A DNA stretch of 64,000 bases, taken from the NCBI GenBank assembly GCA_005502775.1, contig SCNI01000003.1:62001-126000 (forward strand), read 5' to 3'. A program made the translations under genes and the position numbers. Numbering within the stretch: the stretch's first letter is position 1; each line of letters opens with the position of its first letter. Positions 58,600-64,000 of the stretch are shown one piece after another. Origin of the DNA: Microbacteriaceae bacterium 3FA27C10. Lineage in GTDB: Bacteria; Actinomycetota; Actinomycetes; Actinomycetales; Microbacteriaceae. The notes below the pieces were generated by a model. The model had not been told where the DNA came from. It was given only the letters and a program-made list of their open reading frames with translations, and did no database searches.

Positions 58600-59141
58600 A
58601 CGCGCACGCGGGTGTTCGCGCGGTCTCGCCGCAGACGCTCACCGAGCACGACCGCCGCCTGGTTGCCGCGTGGGCGGCCGACTGCGCCGAGCGGGTGCTG
58701 CCGCTTTTCGAGGCCGAGGCTCCGGATGACGACCGCCCCCGCGATGCCGTCGCGCGAGCCCGGGCATTCTCGAGGGGCGAGCTGGATGCGGCGGGAGAGA
58801 TCCGCAGACGATTCGTCGCGAACCGCGCGGCGCACGCGGTCAGCGCGCCCGCGGCCAAGTCGGCGGCCTGGTCTGCCGGCCAGGCGTCGGGGGTCGCACA
58901 CATGGGAGCGCATGCGCTCGGCGCCGCGGCCTATGCCGCCAAGGCCGCCGCTCTGGCCGAGCCGGAGGGCGGTGGCCCCGCCGAGATCGCCTGGCAGCTC
59001 GCGCACCTGAGCGATTCGGTGCGCGCGGCACTGAAGCGCCTGCCCCTACTGGGCGCAGACCCGTCGGGGCCGCTCGGTGCCGGGCTGCTCGCATCCGGAG
59101 CGCTCGGCGCGAACGTCCGCGCCATCCAGGCCGCCCTCTGA
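58596..59141 (+). CDS. Imm-5-like putative immunity protein
   Basis: 181 residues; ATG overlaps the ATPase stop (ATGA). LTEHDRRLVAAWAADCAERVLPLFEAEAPDDDRPRDAVARARAFSRGEL is the N-terminal signature of the Imm-5-like all-helical domain; GVAHMGAHALGAAAYAAKAAALA and IAWQLAHLSDSVRAALKRLP follow. The name comes from polymorphic-toxin loci, but stand-alone copies like this are common and no toxin gene is next to it. Cytoplasmic, no signal peptide. Confidence 0.72.
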   Translation: MNAHAGVRAVSPQTLTEHDRRLVAAWAADCAERVLPLFEAEAPDDDRPRDAVARARAFSRGELDAAGEIRRRFVANRAAHAVSAPAAKSAAWSAGQASGVAHMGAHALGAAAYAAKAAALAEPEGGGPAEIAWQLAHLSDSVRAALKRLPLLGADPSGPLGAGLLASGALGANVRAIQAAL

Positions 59142-59229
59142 GCCCCGTCCCGAGTGCCTGAACTGCTTCACGACAGCGCGACCGCTGCCGGCGCCCGGAA
59201 CCGAGCGACCGCGCCTCCGCGCGAACCGC

Positions 59230-59709
59230 TCAGCTCGCGTCGAGCCGCGCCGCCACCTCCGGCGGGAATCCGCCGGTCGAGATCGGGCTCCACCGCGTCG
59301 GCGTGATCCGCAGCAGCGACTTGCCTTGCAGCATCATGGCCTCTCGGTACTCCTCCCAGTCGGGGTGCTCGCCCGAGATGCACCGGAAGTAGTCCACCAG
59401 TCCCTCGACGGCCTCGGGGACGTGCAGCACCTCCGCCTCGCCATCCACCTGGATCCACGCGCCGTCCCACTCGTCCGACAGCACCAGCACGGATGCTGCC
59501 GGGCGACGCGCGGCGTTGCGGGCCTTGGCCCGCCCCGGGTAGGTGGAGATCACGATCCGCCCGTGGTCGTCGACGCCGCCGGTGACCGGCGACATCTGGG
59601 GCCGGCCGTCGGCGCGCGTGGTGGCGACGAGCATTCGGTGCCGTGGTCGCACGAAGTCGAGCATGCCGTCGCGGTCGACGGTGGTGTTGGTGGAGATCGT
59701 TCTGGCCAT
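59230..59709 (-). CDS. PPOX-class F420-dependent-type oxidoreductase
   Basis: 159 residues. Split-barrel flavin/F420 enzyme of the actinobacterial class: MLDFVRPRHRMLVATTRADGRPQMSPVTGGVDDHGRIVISTYPGRAKARNAARRP, SVLVLSDEWDGAWIQVDGEAEVLHVPEAVEGLVDYFRC, and a C-terminal LLRITPTRWSPISTGGFPP. The Pro-Gly-Arg-Ala-Lys loop for the cofactor is present. TAGCGT lies exactly six bases before the ATG, so a leaderless mRNA is likely. The cofactor (F420 or FMN) is not certain from sequence. Confidence 0.9.
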   Translation of the reverse strand: MARTISTNTTVDRDGMLDFVRPRHRMLVATTRADGRPQMSPVTGGVDDHGRIVISTYPGRAKARNAARRPAASVLVLSDEWDGAWIQVDGEAEVLHVPEAVEGLVDYFRCISGEHPDWEEYREAMMLQGKSLLRITPTRWSPISTGGFPPEVAARLDAS

Positions 59710-59715
59710 GCCTCA

Positions 59716-59721
59716 ACGCTA
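59716..59721 (-). promoter_or_regulatory. -10 box for leaderless PPOX-gene mRNA
   Basis: TAGCGT on the minus strand, six bases before the ATG at 59709. Confidence 0.5.
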
Positions 59722-59775
59722 GGCGACGGATGCCGCGTTCCCGGCCGCTCGGCCGCCCGGCGATCGGCACCCGGC

Positions 59776-60387
59776 CTACACCGCAGCCGCCCGCCGTCGG
59801 GCGGCGATCGACGCGTGCGCCCGTTGGCCCGCGGTCTTGCGCACGTGCGACTCGAGCACGTCGAAGCCCGCCGCGTCGAGCTGCCCGCCGAGCTCGTCGA
59901 CGGGCCAACGGTAGGCCGTCAGTACCGCGTGCGCGAACTCTTCGACCAGCGGTCCCTCGAAGAACCCGATCAGCAGCGTGCCCCCGGGCCGCACGGCCCG
60001 CGCGAACTCGCGCAGCGGAACCTGAATATCCTCGGGCTCGACGTGGATGAGCGAGTACCACGACAGCAACCCGCCGAGTCCCGCGTCGTCGCCGCCCAGC
60101 GCATCGAGGCTGCCGAGCGCGAAGTCCACGGTGGGGTAGGCCGATCGGGCGTGCGCGACGAACTCCGGCACCTGGTCGAGACCCCGAACGGACGCGCCCT
60201 GCTGGGCGAGAAGATTGGTCCAGTGACCGGGTCCGCAGCCCGCATCGAGAAGCTCGCCCTCGACGCTGTTCGCCCAGGTGCACACGATCTGCCGGTCTGA
60301 CGGATGCACGGCCCCCATCGATCCCAAGACCTCGATGTACTCCGCTGCCCGCCGCGAATACGCCGCGCGGCTTGCGCTGTCGCTCAT
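59776..60387 (-). CDS. Class I SAM-dependent methyltransferase
   Basis: 203 residues; GGAGG nine bases before the ATG. The SAM-binding motif I is LLDAGCGPGHWTNLLAQQG; GLDQVPEFVAHARSAYP, LGGLLSWYSLIHVEPEDI (motif II-like region) and RAVRPGGTLLIGFF (post-II) follow the ubiE/Methyltransf_25 layout. C-terminal lysine/arginine-rich tail. The substrate cannot be told. Divergent from an MFS transporter after a 64-bp gap. Confidence 0.9.
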   Translation of the reverse strand: MSDSASRAAYSRRAAEYIEVLGSMGAVHPSDRQIVCTWANSVEGELLDAGCGPGHWTNLLAQQGASVRGLDQVPEFVAHARSAYPTVDFALGSLDALGGDDAGLGGLLSWYSLIHVEPEDIQVPLREFARAVRPGGTLLIGFFEGPLVEEFAHAVLTAYRWPVDELGGQLDAAGFDVLESHVRKTAGQRAHASIAARRRAAAV

Positions 60388-60451
60388 CCGAATCGTCCTC
60401 CCGGCTCACCGCGTGTCACATCCATGATCCACCTCCATCAGACTGGCCTGT

Positions 60452-61687
60452 ATGCCCCGCTCGTCCTCCCCGCTCGTCGAGGTTCTGCGCACCAAGAACA
60501 CCGGGTACCTGCTGTTCACGTCGTTGCTCGGCCGTCTGCCCGGTGCGATGGCCGCCCTCGCGATCGTGCAGCTGGTGCGCTCGACGAGCGGCGACTTCGG
60601 CTTCGCCGGCCTCATCACCGCGGTCTACGTGGTCGCCGGCGCGGTGGGCCAGCCGCTTCTCGGCCGGCTGATCGACCGCTTCGGCCAGGTCGCCATCCTG
60701 GCTGTCAGCGGCATCCTGAGCTTTCTGGCCTTCACCGGCATGGCTCTGACCCTCGCCCCGCTGCCGGGCCTGGCGGTGGCGCTCGCCGCGGCCGCCGGGG
60801 TGTTCACGCCGCCGCTCGAGCCGGCGCTCCGGGCGTTGTGGCCGCGGCTCGTGGCGCCGGGCCCGCAGCTGAAGGCGGCGTTCAGCCTGGATGCCGGCGC
60901 CCAGGAGATCATCTTCATCGTCGGCCCGCTGCTCACCGTCGTCGGCATCGCGGTCTTCGGCCCGGTCGGCAACCTGCTGTTCGCGGGAGCGCTCGGTCTG
61001 GTCGGGGCGCTCGCCTTCATCCTCAACCCCGCGCCGCGCGCGGCCTCGGCTCAGCGCCGTAGTGGTGCCGCCGGCCATCCGGGCATCCGTTCGCCCATCC
61101 TCATTCCCGCGGTCGCGCGGGTCGCCGTGTTCACGTTCGGCATCGGTGTGCCCGTCGGTGCGCTGACCATCGTGGCGACCGCATCGGAGGCGGTCCGCGC
61201 CAGCGAGGGGCTCGCCGGGTGGATCCTCGCCGTGAACGCGCTCGGCGCCCTCGTCGGCGCCACCGTCGTCGGCGTCCGCCCTCTGGGTTCGACGCCGGCG
61301 CGCCTGCTCACCGTGTGCGGTGTGCTCCTCGCCGTCGGCTATCTCCCGCTCGCCGCCACCGCGCTCCCCACGTGGGCGTTCGTGATCGCCGCCGGTGTCT
61401 CCGGCCTGATGCTCCCGCCGACCCTGGGTCAGGTCTTCGAACGGATCTCGCAACTCAGCCCCGCCGCCGCGCTCACGGAGGCGAACGGCTGGGTCGTCAG
61501 CGCCATGACCCTCGGGGTCGGGGCGGGCACCCTGGTGGCGGGCGCGGTCGTCGGTGCGGCCGGTACCTCCACGGTGACGTGGGTCGTGCTCGGCGCGTCA
61601 GCCCTCACGGTCGTGGTGTCGTTCGTGGTCGCGCCCGGCCGCTCGGCCATCGCCTCGGCCGCTGCTCGTCGGCCCGGTCAGCGGTGA
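60452..61687 (+). CDS. MFS transporter
   Basis: 411 residues with twelve predicted helices. GYLLFTSLLGRLPGAMAALAIVQLV in helix 1, the loop motif GQPLLGRLIDRFGQ after helix 2 (MFS motif A type), and a second half starting near IRSPILIPAVARVAVFTFGIG. Similar actinobacterial proteins are annotated as drug or metabolite exporters; the substrate is unknown. Its stop overlaps the end of the convergent TetR gene by ten bases. Confidence 0.88.
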   Translation: MPRSSSPLVEVLRTKNTGYLLFTSLLGRLPGAMAALAIVQLVRSTSGDFGFAGLITAVYVVAGAVGQPLLGRLIDRFGQVAILAVSGILSFLAFTGMALTLAPLPGLAVALAAAAGVFTPPLEPALRALWPRLVAPGPQLKAAFSLDAGAQEIIFIVGPLLTVVGIAVFGPVGNLLFAGALGLVGALAFILNPAPRAASAQRRSGAAGHPGIRSPILIPAVARVAVFTFGIGVPVGALTIVATASEAVRASEGLAGWILAVNALGALVGATVVGVRPLGSTPARLLTVCGVLLAVGYLPLAATALPTWAFVIAAGVSGLMLPPTLGQVFERISQLSPAAALTEANGWVVSAMTLGVGAGTLVAGAVVGAAGTSTVTWVVLGASALTVVVSFVVAPGRSAIASAAARRPGQR

Positions 61688-62253
61688 AGCGGTGCCGCTG
61701 ACTGCTGGTCGGGCAGGGCTGCCAGGGCGAGGTCGGCGATGGCCAGCACCTCCTCCGTGGAGCCGCCGTCTCGGGCGCACCCGGACATCCCGCGCATGAC
61801 CGCCATCAGGAACGACGCCAGCTGATCCGGCGAGGTAGTCGTGGGGAGGTCGCCGTCGGCGACCCCGCGGGCGATCCGTTCGGAGAGGCGGCGCTGGAGC
61901 TCCTCCCGCTGCGCGACCAGGCGGGGTTCGGTCAGCATGAGGCAGCCGAGTGGAGTCGTGCCGGCGGTGTGCGCACGGGCGGTGCCGTCGAGGATGGTCG
62001 TGACGGCCTCGCGCACAGTCGGGAGCTGGGCGGCGGTGTCGACGGCGTCACAGATCCGCTGGAAGTACACGGCGGAGGCTTCTTCGAACAGCGTCTCCTT
62101 GTCGCCGAACGCCGCGTAGAGGCTCGGGGGAGTCACACCCATCGCACTCGTCAGCATCGCGATGCTGGTCTCGTCGTAGCCGGCGCGCCAGAAGAGCTCG
62201 ATGGCCGCCGCCAGTGCGGCATCGCGATCGAAGCTCCGGGGTCTGCCTGCCAT
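61678..62253 (-). CDS. TetR-family transcriptional regulator
   Basis: 191 residues. N-terminal HTH: GRPRSFDRDAALAAAIELFWRAGYDETSIAMLTSAMGVTPPSLYAAFGDKETLF. The C-terminal ligand domain has GCLMLTEPRLV and AMRGMSGCARDG, resembling AcrR-like YxaF types. TATGCT lies six bases before the ATG. It is divergent from an SDR gene, and two mirrored copies of the same 13-bp site flank the gap, so it should repress both itself and the SDR. Confidence 0.93.
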   Translation of the reverse strand: MAGRPRSFDRDAALAAAIELFWRAGYDETSIAMLTSAMGVTPPSLYAAFGDKETLFEEASAVYFQRICDAVDTAAQLPTVREAVTTILDGTARAHTAGTTPLGCLMLTEPRLVAQREELQRRLSERIARGVADGDLPTTTSPDQLASFLMAVMRGMSGCARDGGSTEEVLAIADLALAALPDQQSAAPLHR

Positions 62254-62259
62254 GGCTCC

Positions 62260-62265
62260 AGCATA
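62260..62265 (-). promoter_or_regulatory. -10 box for leaderless tetR mRNA
   Basis: TATGCT on the minus strand, six bases before the ATG at 62253 and four bases from the first operator copy. Confidence 0.5.
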
Positions 62266-62268
62266 GCG

Positions 62269-62323
62269 TAGCGATCACTACAGAATGTGATACCGTCGGG
62301 ATCGCAAATCGTAGTGATCGCTA
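62269..62323. promoter_or_regulatory. Two mirrored TetR operator copies
   Basis: TAGCGATCACTAC (62269-62281) and its exact complement GTAGTGATCGCTA (62311-62323). Each copy is itself a near-palindrome around GATC. They cover the tetR promoter and the region 15 bases before the SDR start. Confidence 0.8.
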
Positions 62324-62338
62324 TAGAAAGAGATTCTC

Positions 62339-63064
62339 ATGCAGTTGAAGAACGCCGTCGTGCTGGTGACCGGAGCCAACCGGGGCATCGGATCGGAATT
62401 CGTCGCCCAGCTCAAGAAGCGCGGCGCGGCCAAGATCTACGCCGCCTCCCGCAAGCCCGGCGCCGTCGAGGCAGGCGTCGACGGTGTCGTGCCGATCACG
62501 CTCGACATCACGGATCCCCTGCAGATCGCGGCCGCAGCCGAGGCCGCCGGCGACGTGCAAGTGCTGATCAACAACGCGGGAATCTCCACGAACACCTCGC
62601 TGGTCTCGGGTGACGTGGCCAGCATCCGGCGCGAGATGGACACGAACTTCTTCGGCCCCCTGCTCATGACGCAGGCCTTCGCGCCCATCCTCAAGAGCAA
62701 CGGCGGCGGCGCCATCCTGAACGTCGTCTCGGCGCTGTCGTGGTTCACCTCGCCCGGTGCCGGAGCCTATGCCGCATCCAAGGCGGCAGCCTGGCAGCTC
62801 ACCGACAGCACCCGCCTCGAGCTCGCCGCCCAGGGCACGCACGTCGTCGGCGTGCACATGGGTCTCGTCGACACCGACATGGCCGCGGGTTCTCAGGCGC
62901 CGAAGATCGCCCCGAGCGCACTCGCGGCGGCCGGCCTGGATGCGATCGAGTCCGGCCTCGACGAGGTTCTCGCCGACGACTGGGCCCGCTTCGTCAAGTC
63001 GGGCCTCGCGCTCGCCCCCTCGGAGCGCTACGCCCAGCTGTTCGCGGCGCAGTCGGGCAGCTGA
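62339..63064 (+). CDS. Short-chain dehydrogenase/reductase (SDR)
   Basis: 241 residues; AAAGAGAT before the ATG. Classical SDR: cofactor motif VTGANRGIGSEF, NNAGIS, catalytic Ser in LNVVSALSWF and YAASKAA (Tyr-Lys). The Arg in ASRKPGAVEAG right after the second strand favours NADP(H). It is divergent from the TetR gene and shares its operator region, so it is induced when TetR binds its ligand. The substrate is unknown. Confidence 0.93.
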   Translation: MQLKNAVVLVTGANRGIGSEFVAQLKKRGAAKIYAASRKPGAVEAGVDGVVPITLDITDPLQIAAAAEAAGDVQVLINNAGISTNTSLVSGDVASIRREMDTNFFGPLLMTQAFAPILKSNGGGAILNVVSALSWFTSPGAGAYAASKAAAWQLTDSTRLELAAQGTHVVGVHMGLVDTDMAAGSQAPKIAPSALAAAGLDAIESGLDEVLADDWARFVKSGLALAPSERYAQLFAAQSGS

Positions 63065-63132
63065 CCGGGCAGCGCGGGTAGCCTGGTCGCGAACCAGCGA
63101 ATCGTCCCGCCGGCATCGAAGGAGAGCACCGG

Positions 63133-63702
63133 ATGCGCCCACTGCGTTATGGAATCAACGTCACCCTCGACGGCTGCGTGCACCACGAGGCGGGAATCGC
63201 GCCCGACGAGGAGTCGATGCGCTACTGGACCGCCGAGATCGACCGGGCGGACGCCCTGCTCTACGGCCGGGTCACCTACGAGATGATGGAGTCGGCCTGG
63301 CGCCGACCCGCCACGGGCCCGTGGCCGGACTGGATGGACGAGTGGGACATCCCGTTCGCTGGAGTCATCGACGCCACGAAGAAGTACGTCGTGTCGAGCA
63401 CCCTCGACGTGGCCGACGTCGACTGGAACGCCGAGCTCCTGCGCGGCGACCTGGCCGACGCGGTCCGGCGGCTCAAGGAGGAGCCGGGCGGGCCGCTGTC
63501 CGTCGGCGGCGTGACGCTGCCCCTGGCGTTGGCCGACCTGGGACTCATCGACGAATACGCGTTCGTCGTGCATCCGGTGATCGCCGGCCACGGCCCCACC
63601 CTGTTCGCCGGCCTGCGCGACCGCGTCGAGCTTAAGCTCGTCGACCGCCAGGAGTTCCGCTCGGGCGCGGTCGCGCTGCGCTACCGCCCGGCCACCGCGT
63701 GA
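63133..63702 (+). CDS. Dihydrofolate-reductase-like (RibD C-terminal) protein
   Basis: 189 residues; AAGGAG before the ATG. RibD_C fold: RYGINVTLDGCVHHEAG, LLYGRVTYEMMESAWRRPA, KKYVVSSTLDVADVDWN, LRGDLADAVRRLKEEPGGPLSVGGVTLPLALADLGLIDEYAFVVHPVIAGHGPTLFAG. These stand-alone proteins probably reduce an unknown substrate with NADPH; they are not true DHFR. TAGCCT at 63079 may be its -10 box. Confidence 0.92.
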   Translation: MRPLRYGINVTLDGCVHHEAGIAPDEESMRYWTAEIDRADALLYGRVTYEMMESAWRRPATGPWPDWMDEWDIPFAGVIDATKKYVVSSTLDVADVDWNAELLRGDLADAVRRLKEEPGGPLSVGGVTLPLALADLGLIDEYAFVVHPVIAGHGPTLFAGLRDRVELKLVDRQEFRSGAVALRYRPATA

Positions 63703-63946
63703 GTTCTAGACAAACCGATCGATGGCCGTCTGAATTGGCATTTGGGGGACTCGGCGACTGCGTTCCTGTTTTATGACTAACGCAGTTACCCATAGTTCAG
63801 ACCAATCGAGATTATGGGCACAGCGAAAGTCCTGCGGCGCCGTTGGAAGCAACGAGAGTGCACAACACGTCTCGCCAGTGCCCATCAGAGTGGGCAAGGT
63901 CCACTCCCTGCGCGAATCACATAGTCATGAATCCTCGTCGCACCGC

Positions 63947-63952
63947 TACCCT
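63947..63952 (+). promoter_or_regulatory. -10 box for the DUF433-like gene
   Basis: TACCCT, six bases before the ATG at 63959, the same leaderless layout as elsewhere. The 256 bp before it (63703-63958) are visibly lower in GC than the rest and show no gene or other feature. Confidence 0.45.
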
Positions 63953-63958
63953 TGAGGC

Positions 63959-64000
63959 ATGTCCCTGTTGGATCGCATCGTGGTCAACCCGGAGGTCGTT
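63959..64000 (+). CDS. DUF433-like protein, 5' end only (cut by window edge)
   Basis: Only 14 codons are in the window: MSLLDRIVVNPEVV. This matches the N-terminus of DUF433 proteins (DRI-x-x-NPEV), which often act as antitoxins to PIN or DUF5615 toxins. TACCCT lies six bases upstream. The identification rests on very few residues. Confidence 0.45.
   Translation, partial: MSLLDRIVVNPEVV

Noticed and set aside
58596-59141. Toxin-immunity locus
   Set aside because: Only the Imm-5-like domain is seen; no polymorphic toxin, secretion marker or nuclease domain lies within the neighbouring genes.
63706-63897. 63-codon minus-strand ORF in the low-GC edge
   Set aside because: No ribosome site, no recognisable family and no start context; chance ORF in lower-GC DNA.
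1-64000. tRNA, rRNA, IS elements, prophage genes
   Set aside because: No cloverleaf-like GC-rich segment with conserved GTTCRANYC arm, transposase, integrase or phage structural gene was recognised by eye; a tRNA or RNA-family scan could still find small RNAs.

Overview
The window is chromosomal DNA of a high-GC actinobacterium. The best fit is the family Microbacteriaceae. This rests on very high GC in coding DNA, frequent GTG starts with 4-bp GTGA/ATGA gene overlaps, sortase-E type LAxTG anchors, and many genes with a TANNNT hexamer six bases before the start codon (the leaderless-mRNA signature of Actinobacteria). This is an inference from the sequence; no species is claimed. No rRNA, tRNA, CRISPR array, insertion sequence or phage gene was recognised.

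Layout. 1-7.3 kb: a two-component system (kinase cut by the left edge), divergent from a three-gene secretion operon: an M6-like protease fused to a GH18-like domain, a beta-propeller lipoprotein, and a large secreted protein with ricin-like and aerolysin-like regions. 7.3-13.1 kb: a PPC/DUF296 protein, a BMP-like lipoprotein, a HupE/UreJ-like membrane protein, then a purple-acid-phosphatase-like enzyme with a WxL-like C-terminus paired with a DUF916-type membrane protein. 13.2-14.8 kb: Fpg/Nei glycosylase and a VOC protein. 14.8-31.6 kb: a carbohydrate locus. It has a sugar ABC transporter with xylose isomerase on one strand. On the other strand are the sugar-binding lipoprotein, a Gfo/Idh/MocA oxidoreductase, a TIM-barrel isomerase, two tandem ROK regulators and a 2107-residue wall-anchored ThuA/sugar-dehydrogenase protein.

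31.6-41.7 kb: a small anchored protein, MarR, type III glutamine synthetase, a sucrase/ferredoxin-like protein, a two-gene unit of an 85-residue tandem-repeat peptide and a RoxA-like cupin oxygenase, zinc alcohol dehydrogenase, a diguanylate cyclase, a CPBP remnant and an MDR reductase. 41.7-46.2 kb: a CitAB/DcuSR-type two-component system divergent from a DctA symporter, followed by a decayed CitE fragment. 46.3-49.3 kb: an envelope-stress operon (two Asp23/Gls24 proteins, DUF2273, DUF6286, AmaP-like) followed by CsbD and GlsB. 49.3-50.5 kb: a tryptophanyl-tRNA synthetase preceded by a 12-codon leader peptide with three Trp codons in a row.

50.5-64 kb: small accessory genes and regulators: a tyrosine phosphatase, two DUF1254 paralogues around a LuxR regulator, SRPBCC, HxlR with a divergent aldo/keto reductase, flavin-type oxidoreductases, an AAA kinase with an Imm-5-like protein, a methyltransferase, an MFS transporter, TetR with a divergent SDR, a RibD-C reductase, and the start of a DUF433 gene at the right edge.

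The strongest candidates for something undescribed are the repeat-peptide/cupin unit (36.3-37.9 kb), which looks like a precursor with its modifying enzyme, and the actinobacterial WxL-like/DUF916 pair (10-13 kb). The best-supported regulatory find is the Trp leader before trpS. All functional statements come from reading motifs and context; no search or folding program was run.
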